A stretch of 10,310 nt of DNA from an uncultured Verrucomicrobiae bacterium (GTDB lineage: Bacteria > Verrucomicrobiota > Verrucomicrobiia > Verrucomicrobiales > DEV007). The position numbers and the translations under genes are program-made. Position 1 is the stretch's first letter; the number at the start of each line of letters is the position of its first letter. The notes below the pieces were generated by a model. The model had not been told where the DNA came from. It was given only the letters and a program-made list of their open reading frames with translations, and did not search any database. The stretch lies in contig CALDKL010000483.1 of NCBI GenBank assembly GCA_937898895.1, forward strand, positions 1-10,310, given 5' to 3'. Positions 1-7,565 of the stretch are shown piece after piece.

Positions 1-713
1 CCATGGGAGAGGAACTCCGGCTCTATATTCCCGATCCCTCATCGAATCTCATCGCCGCAGGAACCCGCCTGAACAATACGGACTACGTGCGCACGCCCGT
101 TCCGGGCAGCGGTCGCAGCGACGAGCAGTACGGTGTGGAGCATCAGTTCCCCGCATCCGGAGTGACTGAGGCAGACGCGGCTTTCACGCCGGAAGGGATC
201 TATCCGGGCAATTCCTTTGGGCTCTACAATATCTACTATGCGGGAGCCGCTCCGGTTGATCCTGGGCCGGTGGTGCCTCCGGTGACCCCGCTGCCACCTG
301 TTCCCCCGGTCACTCCGGCTCCGCCGTTTGATTTCTCTCCCTTCCTCGATGACACCTTCGACGCCTATTATCGCGATCAGCAGATGCTCCTCTACGATGG
401 CTATGATGAGGTGCTCGGGTCGATTGCCTACAGCGACGCGATGGAAGATGATTCTCCGATCGCCACAGGCGGTACCTTCCTCGAAGAACTCCTCGACAGC
501 AGCATCGGTGATCGCCGCTACAGTGAGATCGAACCGGGCAGCGAGGTGCTCGCGGAAGAAGACGATGAGGAAATGTGGCGCCGCAAACGCAACGCCTCGC
601 GGCAGGTCGGCAAGGGCTCGCTGACCTACTACGTCTTCGATCCCGGAACGAACCGTTACTCCAGCTATCGCGTCTTCGGTGTCGAACAGTCGCGCCTTTC
701 CGTCACGCAGTGA
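1..713 (+). CDS. C-terminal part of a TpsA-type filamentous haemagglutinin-like exoprotein (5' end outside window)
   Basis: This is the 3' end of a large secreted exoprotein, open from the window edge to a TGA at 711-713. The ATG at position 3 is almost certainly internal. The residues right after it (LRLYIP, then a TRLNN segment) align with residues about 1983-2000 of the next gene (MEFYIP, then TRINE), deep inside that protein, and no signal peptide follows. Visible parts, numbered from the ATG: a GLYNIYY segment near 73-79; a Pro/Val-rich hinge at 84-108 with two PPVTP copies; an aromatic-acidic stretch (FDAYYRD, 119-125); a GDRR motif at 169-172; a highly acidic then basic stretch to about 200; and the motif YVFDPGTNRYSSYRVFG at 210-226, ten residues from the end. 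Every element recurs in the same order in the downstream gene, so the two are paralogues. By family knowledge it would be exported by the TpsB encoded downstream. The substrate-recognition domain is not visible here. It contains no cysteine. Confidence 0.85.
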   Translation, partial: MGEELRLYIPDPSSNLIAAGTRLNNTDYVRTPVPGSGRSDEQYGVEHQFPASGVTEADAAFTPEGIYPGNSFGLYNIYYAGAAPVDPGPVVPPVTPLPPVPPVTPAPPFDFSPFLDDTFDAYYRDQQMLLYDGYDEVLGSIAYSDAMEDDSPIATGGTFLEELLDSSIGDRRYSEIEPGSEVLAEEDDEEMWRRKRNASRQVGKGSLTYYVFDPGTNRYSSYRVFGVEQSRLSVTQ

Positions 714-773
714 TCCACCACGACAAGTTCATCTGAAGGGCGCCCGCCACGCGATTTTACTCCTCCATTTCCC
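714..773 (+). other. Short gap between the two exoprotein genes
   Basis: These 60 bp lie between the stop of the first exoprotein gene and the start of the second. I see no convincing terminator. GGGCGCCC at 738-745 is palindromic but has no loop and no T-run. There is no purine-rich Shine-Dalgarno sequence at the usual distance before the ATG at 774; the upstream bases are pyrimidine-rich (CTCCTCC at about 760-766). The short gap and absence of a terminator favour cotranscription of the two genes. Confidence 0.5.
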
Positions 774-3700
774 ATGAAAGCCAACCTGTTCGGCAAACGA
801 TTCCAACAGCACATTCTCTCCCTGCTCCTTCCGGCTTTTGCCTTCACCGGAGGCCCCGCCGGGGCGAATCCCAGCGGAGGAGTGGTGGTCCACGGTGCCG
901 CCGACATCGCCCGTGTCGCTGCCAATCAGTTGCGGATCCACCAGCAGAGCAACGCGGTGATCATCAACTGGCAGGATTTCTCGATTGGGCAGGGGCAGCT
1001 CACTCGATTTGTCCAGCCAAACAACGGCACCGCCCTCAACCGAGTCACCTCGGGAAACATTTCCCAGATCCACGGTCAGCTCAAAGCCAACGCGAATGTC
1101 TACGTCATCAATCCGAACGGGATCGTCGTGGGTCCGAACGGAGTCATCGATGTCGGCGGCAACGCGGTGCTCTCCACCCTCGATATCGACAATGACGATT
1201 TCCTCAACGGGGGAGCCAATCGTTTCTATGGCGATTCGCGGGCGGGAGTGACCAACTTCGGCACGGTTAGCTCGGCGGGTGGTGATGTCGTTCTCATGGG
1301 TGGATTCGTGGACAACCAGGGGCAGATCGGAGCCCTCAACGGCACTGTCGCGATCGGAGCCGGTGGCGACATTCTCCTCCAGGAAGGGGCTGCCGGAGCC
1401 ACGATCTCGGTCAAAGGGGGGTCGGATTATGAGGGCACCGGAATCGACAACCGCGGCACGATCCGCAGCGCCTCCGCAGAACTGAAGGCTCACGGAAACG
1501 TCTACGCCCTCGCGATCAACAATGGCGGGACGATTCGGGCGAACGGAGCGGACCGCCGCAGCGGCCGTGTCCTCCTGCGGGCTTCCGGGGGAAGCTCGAA
1601 CATCCAGCTCGGATCGCGCTCTGCGGTCTCTGCCACGGCTGGCACCGATGGGGGTGAGGTGAACATTGAGTCGGCAGGTGGCAACGTTGCCCTGGCCGGG
1701 GGGATCGAGGCCAATGGGGCTCGTTCGGGAGGCGTGGTGTCCGTCGTTGGACGCCAGGTGGAACAGGCTGCAGGTGCGAGGGTGGAAGCGAAGGGGAACA
1801 CGGTTGGGGGTTCGGTCGCCATCGATGCGTCGGATTCTCTGGCGGTCGGTGGAGCGGTCCGGACGGATTCCGCCTTTGGCACTGGTGGCCGAGTGACGCT
1901 GACCGGGAATACGGTCACCCTTCATGATGGGGCAAGCGTATCCGCCACCGGCAAGACTGCGGGCGGGACGATTCTCGCGGGAGGGGATTTCCAGGGGCGC
2001 GACACCGGTCTGCGCGAAGCGGAATCGACTCGGGTCGAGTCCGGTGCCTCCCTCACCGCCGACTCATTCGGCGGCAAGGGCGGGAGGGTGATCGTATGGG
2101 CCAACTCCGACACCCTGTTCGAAGGCGAAGTTTCGGCGAAAGCCACGGGGTCGGTCGGAGACGGCGGGTTTGTCGAAGTCTCCGGAAAGAAGGATCTCTC
2201 GTTTGACGGGGTGGTGGATGTTTCCTCCGTGGGAGGCGATTCCGGGGTGGTGCTGTTTGATCCCGGCGAGGTGATTGTGGGCGGGACCGGATCCTCGGTC
2301 ACGATCACTTCGGTCAACACCGCCCTTCAGACCGGGGCCCATGTCCTCATCGCCACGGAAAGCGGGAACATCACCTTCAGCAGTGTCGGAGGCGGGGGCG
2401 ACGTCAACGATGGTGCCGAGGCCAACAATCGGCATTCCGCGATCCAGTGGACAAATTCGAAATCGAGCTTCGGGGCCTTTGCTTCCGGATCCATTGTCGT
2501 GGGCAATCACATTCGCACCTCGGGGCAGGGATCGATCAACCTCATCGCCGGATGGGACGGGGCGGAAAGCGATGTGATTCTCACCAACAATCCGCAGGCC
2601 GCCTGGGACAGTTACGTGGCCCAGGGTGCCTTCGGACGCAACGGGGGCAGTGTCTTTGTGGGCTATTCCGCCATGGGGAGGCATGTGGAGGTGGGGAGCC
2701 GCTTCGGTGACACCAACATCGCCGGCTACGATATCTCCGTGACGGGGTCGGGCACTGCTGCCAACAACCGCTATGCGATGATCGGCTTCCACGATGGCGG
2801 GCAGGTCTTCGCACCCCGCTTGAATCGCGGTACCGACGGCGGAGCGACCGAGATCCGCCTCGATATGAAGGTGGGTGCCCCTGGAGGTACGGGTGCCTGG
2901 CTGCTCAGCGACGGGCGCAATTCCGCCACCTTCGCAAGCAATCAGGCCGCCGCCGGGGTGGGGGACCCCATCGTTGCGGTCGTCGGAAATGCCTTCGGTC
3001 AGGAGGTCGACCTGAATGGAGACGGCATCGCGGATGGGGTTCGGGGGATCAACAGCACCGGGATCGTCGCGGACACGTTCATTCCCTATGCCAACCACTA
3101 CAACAGCGTCACCTCGGGGAACTGGTGGTGGCAGCGCATTGAGGCCGCCGGAAGTCTGGAAACCAAAGACCCGCTTGGGTTGGGGGCTCTTCGCCCCGAG
3201 TACGGAGCCGGGATCGGAGCGAACAGCACCGTTGCCGGTGGCCTTGTTTCACAACTCGATGGCGCGGACATCAACGTGCTGGCGAAAGGCAGCGTGATGG
3301 TGCAGGCCGGTTCCGGAAACGAGGCGGTGGCTGCGATGATTGGTCACGGCGGACCGAATCGCCCTTTCAGTACGGGACATTCGATACGGGAGATCGGCAA
3401 CGAGGATATCACCAATTCCGCGTTCTCCATCACCGGAATCGAAGGGAATCAGATGGAGCGGAGATGGAGTCTCAACGGCGGAACCACCGACCGGGCCACC
3501 ACGTCCATTGCCAGGCTCGCCCCGGTCTACGGGAACATCAATGTGTATGGCGGCATCCGCGACAGTGCCGGAACCGCTGTGGATCACCTCGCCGGAGCGG
3601 TGACGGCCTCGGTGGGAACCACGGGCAATGTCGTGCTTCGGGCGGCGCAGGGATTCGACACAGGGGCTCCCTCCACGAACTCGGTGGCGCAGATCGGCCA

Positions 3701-6700
3701 CGGCGGGATCGGCCAATTCGGTGAGTACAATGGCGATATCCATGTGGAAACCGGTGGTGCCATCTCGATCGAATCGGGCGAGGCGGTGCGATCCGCTGCG
3801 GCCATCGGGCACACCTTTACGGACTATGCCTTCTGGAACAATACCAACGTAGCCGATCAGCAACTGCGGTTCTTTGCCACGGCAGTTGATTTCGACAACT
3901 CCAATCTGCGAAGGGGGGAATTGTTCTCGGGGGCAGTCACCACGGGCTTCAATCCGGCGACCGATCCGGCGGCAGCGCTGCGCTACAATCTGACGAATTT
4001 CCCGGACAACGGAGTCAACGGAGCCGGATACGCGATCAACACGACCCTCGGCTACAGTGTGAATCAATACACACGCTCCCTCGGCGGAGGTGTCGCCAAC
4101 CAGGGGGCACTGAACCTCGGATCGATCAACCTCGCTCCGACAGGCAGTATCACGGTGGCTGCGCTCGATGGATCCATCGTCAGCGGGTTTCACGGCGACG
4201 TGACCGTGATCGCCCGCACCGGGGATATCACCCTGAAGAGCTATCAGACCGAGGGGGTCGCCGGAAACTTTGCGAGGGAACGGCGTTTTACCGCGATCGG
4301 ACATGGGGGAACCGGTTTAGGGTATGATGTCGTCGGATCCGGATATCAGAATCTGCTCGGGGGAGGCTCAACACCCGGCAACGACGGACGCGACATCGTC
4401 AACTACCATATGCCCAACGGCACGGAGCTCCAGACCGGCTCGCGTGCCGAATACGGGGCATCTGGGACGAGTGTGGTCCGTTACCTGGCCTTCATGTCGA
4501 TTTCCGGTGATATCGATGTGCAGACGGGCGGGAATTTTTCGATGCAGGCCGGAAATGATATCTATGACTACAGCCGAGTCGGCCACGGGGGTGTCGATCT
4601 GGCCGATTTCGAGACTTCGTCCTTTGTCCTTGGGGATATCCGGGTCCGGGCTGCCGGGAATGTTTCCGTGATCGGCGGAGGCAGTGTCCAGCCGATCAAC
4701 CGGACCGGGAACTATGATATGCTGGCCTGGTCGCAGATCGGCCATGGTGGAGTTCGCTCCGGATTCCTGGGTTATCTCGGTGATATCGAGGTCAATGCCG
4801 GGGGCAACGTGCTCGTTCGCAATGGGGCCTTCAGCTACACCTTTGCCAAGATCGGTCACCAGACATTTGATGACCGCGGCCAGTCCGGTGGACTGTTTTC
4901 GCGCGAAGAGGATTTCCGATTCGATGGAGCGCGTACCACGATCACCTCTCAGGTGACCTCTGCGGCGGCCTCGGTTACGTATGCCTCGGCGAACGGACAT
5001 CCCGGATCGGTCACGGGTTCAAGGGACATCGCCGCGATGGGCGCGGGCAAGCTGGTCAATTCGGATCTCGCTTCGGCCAACATCACGGTGAACGCGGGAG
5101 GATCGGTCACCCTGGATCACATGCAGGGCGGCCTGCGTCAGCCCGTCGGCAAGTCGGACGCGAGCATCACCAACGTGAACAACCATACCCTGGGCGTGAG
5201 AACGGACAACTCCTACGCCCAGATCGGGCACGGGGGGATTTCCACGATTGCCTACAACCCCAACAACACGGCCACCAACTACCAGAACAAGCATGCCGAC
5301 ATCACCGTGACGGCTGGTGGCGACGTAACTCTGGAGAACGGGGAGGGATTGAATCGCTGGTCGCGGATCGGTCACGGTGTGGGACGCGGGGAGCGGGTCG
5401 ATGACTCCGCGTTGCCTCTACCGGGGTATTCCCGATCAATCGAATTGGCCGGGGATTTGAAGGTGACGGCCGGTGGCGATATCTCCATCAATGCCGCTGC
5501 CGCTGCCGCCAATGAACGGATTGAAAACTCGAACGCACTCTTCCCGATGGGGGATCCATCCGAGTTCAACCCGGTTGTGATCGGGCATGGCGGGATCGAC
5601 AACAACCTCGACCTCGTGGTCCTGGGCAAAGGCGAACTCGTCAATGGTCTCCCCGCTTCCTCCAACATCGAGGCTACTGCGGGGAGGGATCTGAAAGTGA
5701 TTGGCGGCAATGGCTCCGACATCTCTTTCGCACAGTTGGGGCATGGGTTCGCCTCGGACCAGGGAAATGACGCATCGCGACGGATGGGGATTGCGACCGG
5801 ATTTACCGGAGATATCCGCGTCCGGACGGGACGCGATCTGCTGGTGCAAGGAGGGGAAAACGCCTGGGTGGAGACCGCCGGAAGTATCTCGGGGACCGGT
5901 CGGTCCGTCACCGGTGCCTTTGCCGTGATTGGAAACGGAGGATTTCAGATCGACGCCCCCTCCAGTGGGGACATTTCGGTGTTCGTGGGGCGCGATGCGA
6001 GGGTGATCGCCCAGCAGAGGACCGATGTGGCGACCACCACGGCCGGCACTTTCGTCTATTCTCCGATCATCAACCCCGACACCGGTGCGATCGGATCGGC
6101 CTTCAACTTTGCCAAAATCGGACACGTCTCCGTCGAAAACGGTGCGCGCCTGGCCAATACGGGCGACGCGGTCTTCGACGCCAACCAGTCTGGGGACATC
6201 ACCGTAGTGGCCCAGCGGGATCTGACGGTGCAGGGAGGTTCCACGCCCGATGTGGACAACCAGACGATCTATGGAGCCTTTGCCCAGATCGGGCACGGCG
6301 GTCCCGCCATCACCGGGAATTTGAATGGCGACATCACCGTGCTCGCGCAACGCAACCTGGTGGTGAGCCGGGGAAGCGAAATCAGCTCCGGGAGCGTCAC
6401 CACCCGCGCCCTGAACAACTATGCGATGATTGGCAACGGAGATTTCCTCCACGATGTCGATTCTTCGAACGGGGCATCGCTCTTCCGTCAGGTCGCTCGG
6501 GGGACGAGGGATGGCAACATCGATATCGCCTCCGGAATGCACGCCACGTTCAGCAGTGCCATGGTCGGCCATCTCGATCCCGCTCTTCTCTTCCAGGATA
6601 CGAGCGGTGACACGAGGATCGCCGTCAGTCGACTCAATCCCTTTTACGGTGGGCGTGGGGTGCTGACGGCAACGAACGGAACGGTCTTCACCAGTGGTGA

Positions 6701-7565
6701 TTTCGGGGTCGGCTCACGGATGGAGTTCTACATTCCCACCCGCTCGAACAACAATCTCGATGCCACTACCCGGATCAACGAGATCACTTCGACCTTTGTC
6801 ACGGCACCCGATGATTTCGCGGCTCCGTTCAACCGGGCGAACGGTGCCCTCGCCGGTCGTGCCGATGAAGTCTACCTGGCACCGGACCTCTGGTGGGATC
6901 AGAAGGGCCAGGGGGCCTCGCTCGGTATCCCCGGTGGCGGCTACTTCCCGTATGATGCCTCGGGCAGTCACGGAGGTGCGATTGCGACCGTGACCAGTCC
7001 GGGCGGATTGCCGGAGTTGGTCAGCCTGACCCCCGGGGATCTCGGCTCCTCGGCTGCGATCTATCGGGATCTCAATGGGGTGAGCGGGTCCGGACTCTAT
7101 ACGCTCTACTACGATGCGATCCGGGAATCCCTCCTGCCACCCGTTGTTCCCGTCGATCCTCCGGTGAATCCGGAAGTACCGCTCCCTCCCATCGTCTTCG
7201 ACTTCTTCGGTCTGCCTTTCCGGGAGACCTACGATGCCTTCTTCCGGGAGGAAGAGCTTGAGGATGGCATCGCCGGGGATGGATCCGAACTCTATCCGCT
7301 GCTGGCTCTGTTCGAGCGAGATGAAATTCTCTCGGAGGGAGAGGAACCGATGAGAGTCGAAAACGCGCTCGACAACCTGTTTGGCGACCGTCGCGACTCG
7401 AACTCGGAGGAAGAGCATGATGAAGAACGCCGGAGTCGCATCGCCCGGGCTCAGGCCGGTGGTCCTCTCGGGATGAACTTCTATGTCTTCGAGCCGGGAA
7501 CGAACCGGTATTCGAGCTACCGCGTCTTCGGGTATCAGGTCGGCTCCTTTCTTCCTGTGGAGTGA
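774..7565 (+). CDS. TpsA-type filamentous haemagglutinin-like exoprotein, complete, 2263 residues
   Basis: This is a secreted beta-helical giant of the two-partner secretion type, probably an adhesin or surface filament; its ligand is unknown. Residues 1-31 form a Sec signal peptide: basic K2, K8 and R9, a hydrophobic core around 14-24, and a likely cut after AGA before N32. Residues 32 to about 280 are the TPS/haemagglutination domain, with NWQDFSIG at 65-72 and NPNGI at 113-117, which in this family is the part recognised by TpsB. Residues about 403-505 hold a module common in large TpsA proteins (GGDFQG, VIVWAN, GGFVEVSGK at 464-472, VVLFDP at 492-497). A Ca-loop-like DLNGDGIAD lies at 746-754. 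Residues 832-1934 carry 16 degenerate IGHGG-type repeats. The C-terminal module (about 1983-2263) matches the upstream paralogue. The start is supported by the signal peptide, although no Shine-Dalgarno is visible. There is no cysteine and no sign of a frameshift. The tpsB gene follows 130 bp downstream. Confidence 0.93.
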   Translation: MKANLFGKRFQQHILSLLLPAFAFTGGPAGANPSGGVVVHGAADIARVAANQLRIHQQSNAVIINWQDFSIGQGQLTRFVQPNNGTALNRVTSGNISQIHGQLKANANVYVINPNGIVVGPNGVIDVGGNAVLSTLDIDNDDFLNGGANRFYGDSRAGVTNFGTVSSAGGDVVLMGGFVDNQGQIGALNGTVAIGAGGDILLQEGAAGATISVKGGSDYEGTGIDNRGTIRSASAELKAHGNVYALAINNGGTIRANGADRRSGRVLLRASGGSSNIQLGSRSAVSATAGTDGGEVNIESAGGNVALAGGIEANGARSGGVVSVVGRQVEQAAGARVEAKGNTVGGSVAIDASDSLAVGGAVRTDSAFGTGGRVTLTGNTVTLHDGASVSATGKTAGGTILAGGDFQGRDTGLREAESTRVESGASLTADSFGGKGGRVIVWANSDTLFEGEVSAKATGSVGDGGFVEVSGKKDLSFDGVVDVSSVGGDSGVVLFDPGEVIVGGTGSSVTITSVNTALQTGAHVLIATESGNITFSSVGGGGDVNDGAEANNRHSAIQWTNSKSSFGAFASGSIVVGNHIRTSGQGSINLIAGWDGAESDVILTNNPQAAWDSYVAQGAFGRNGGSVFVGYSAMGRHVEVGSRFGDTNIAGYDISVTGSGTAANNRYAMIGFHDGGQVFAPRLNRGTDGGATEIRLDMKVGAPGGTGAWLLSDGRNSATFASNQAAAGVGDPIVAVVGNAFGQEVDLNGDGIADGVRGINSTGIVADTFIPYANHYNSVTSGNWWWQRIEAAGSLETKDPLGLGALRPEYGAGIGANSTVAGGLVSQLDGADINVLAKGSVMVQAGSGNEAVAAMIGHGGPNRPFSTGHSIREIGNEDITNSAFSITGIEGNQMERRWSLNGGTTDRATTSIARLAPVYGNINVYGGIRDSAGTAVDHLAGAVTASVGTTGNVVLRAAQGFDTGAPSTNSVAQIGHGGIGQFGEYNGDIHVETGGAISIESGEAVRSAAAIGHTFTDYAFWNNTNVADQQLRFFATAVDFDNSNLRRGELFSGAVTTGFNPATDPAAALRYNLTNFPDNGVNGAGYAINTTLGYSVNQYTRSLGGGVANQGALNLGSINLAPTGSITVAALDGSIVSGFHGDVTVIARTGDITLKSYQTEGVAGNFARERRFTAIGHGGTGLGYDVVGSGYQNLLGGGSTPGNDGRDIVNYHMPNGTELQTGSRAEYGASGTSVVRYLAFMSISGDIDVQTGGNFSMQAGNDIYDYSRVGHGGVDLADFETSSFVLGDIRVRAAGNVSVIGGGSVQPINRTGNYDMLAWSQIGHGGVRSGFLGYLGDIEVNAGGNVLVRNGAFSYTFAKIGHQTFDDRGQSGGLFSREEDFRFDGARTTITSQVTSAAASVTYASANGHPGSVTGSRDIAAMGAGKLVNSDLASANITVNAGGSVTLDHMQGGLRQPVGKSDASITNVNNHTLGVRTDNSYAQIGHGGISTIAYNPNNTATNYQNKHADITVTAGGDVTLENGEGLNRWSRIGHGVGRGERVDDSALPLPGYSRSIELAGDLKVTAGGDISINAAAAAANERIENSNALFPMGDPSEFNPVVIGHGGIDNNLDLVVLGKGELVNGLPASSNIEATAGRDLKVIGGNGSDISFAQLGHGFASDQGNDASRRMGIATGFTGDIRVRTGRDLLVQGGENAWVETAGSISGTGRSVTGAFAVIGNGGFQIDAPSSGDISVFVGRDARVIAQQRTDVATTTAGTFVYSPIINPDTGAIGSAFNFAKIGHVSVENGARLANTGDAVFDANQSGDITVVAQRDLTVQGGSTPDVDNQTIYGAFAQIGHGGPAITGNLNGDITVLAQRNLVVSRGSEISSGSVTTRALNNYAMIGNGDFLHDVDSSNGASLFRQVARGTRDGNIDIASGMHATFSSAMVGHLDPALLFQDTSGDTRIAVSRLNPFYGGRGVLTATNGTVFTSGDFGVGSRMEFYIPTRSNNNLDATTRINEITSTFVTAPDDFAAPFNRANGALAGRADEVYLAPDLWWDQKGQGASLGIPGGGYFPYDASGSHGGAIATVTSPGGLPELVSLTPGDLGSSAAIYRDLNGVSGSGLYTLYYDAIRESLLPPVVPVDPPVNPEVPLPPIVFDFFGLPFRETYDAFFREEELEDGIAGDGSELYPLLALFERDEILSEGEEPMRVENALDNLFGDRRDSNSEEEHDEERRSRIARAQAGGPLGMNFYVFEPGTNRYSSYRVFGYQVGSFLPVE
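867..1613 (+). other. TPS / haemagglutination activity domain (secretion signal domain) of the exoprotein
   Basis: This region encodes about residues 32-280 of the mature N-terminus. It has the family's hallmarks: a beta-rich start ending in NAVIINWQDFSIG, then FVQPNNGTALNRVTSG, then INPNGIVVGPNG with the classic NPNGI motif at 113-117. Established knowledge of FhaB, HMW1 and HpmA places TpsB recognition in this domain. The C-terminal edge is approximate, because it runs into further beta-helix coils without a clear break. Confidence 0.88.
3267..6575 (+). repeat. Array of 16 degenerate IGHGG-type protein repeats within the exoprotein
   Basis: The motif (A/S)xIGHGG recurs with its I/V/L at residues 856, 974, 1011, 1175, 1269, 1322, 1360, 1484, 1532, 1603, 1655, 1719, 1782, 1839, 1886 and 1931. 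Eight copies read GHGG exactly, and 14 of 16 keep the His; those at 1719 and 1886 have Asn. Most copies are paired with a strand-turn-strand segment of the form GDIxVxAGGDVxVxGG, for example near residues 832, 1269-1300, 1322-1350 and 1500, so the unit has two parts joined by a variable linker. Codons differ between copies, so this is an old protein-level repeat and not a recent DNA duplication. A weaker relative, YAMIGFHDGG, occurs at 668-677. The repeats probably form coils of a right-handed beta-helix. Confidence 0.85.
6720..7562 (+). other. C-terminal module shared with the upstream paralogue
   Basis: This encodes residues 1983-2263. In order it holds: MEFYIP at 1983-1988; a GLYTLYY segment; a Pro/Val-rich hinge at 2122-2139; FDFFG and YDAFFRE; an acidic stretch; GDRR at 2204-2207; a Glu/Arg-rich segment; and YVFEPGTNRYSSYRVFG at 2237-2253, followed by exactly ten residues. 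The upstream gene's end has the same elements in the same order, with GDRR and the final motif again near the terminus. I do not recognise the module as a named domain. It is not a PEP-CTERM or LPXTG signal, since there is no terminal hydrophobic helix. It might retain, anchor or process the filament. Confidence 0.75.

Noticed and set aside
3..5. ATG at position 3 as a true start of the first exoprotein
   Set aside because: The sequence after it aligns with an internal segment of the paralogue, with no signal peptide or upstream ribosome-binding site visible.
270..326. Pro/Val-rich tract as a phase-variable DNA repeat
   Set aside because: The PPVTP copies use different codons and there is no uniform simple-sequence unit that would slip.
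738..745. GGGCGCCC palindrome between the exoprotein genes as a terminator
   Set aside because: It has no loop and no T-run; an 8-base perfect palindrome is common in GC-rich DNA.
729..1925. Long open frames on the - strand opposite the genes (also 2064-3098, 3249-4304, 5436-6572, 6714-7598, 7738-8613 and 8983-9771)
   Set aside because: They lie entirely or almost entirely opposite well-supported + strand genes, translate to Arg/Asp/Gly/Pro-rich low-complexity sequence with no recognisable domains, and are expected by-products of GC-rich codon use.
3267..6575. CRISPR array or recent tandem DNA repeat
   Set aside because: The recurrence is at protein level inside one ORF; codons vary and spacing is irregular, with no constant DNA repeat.
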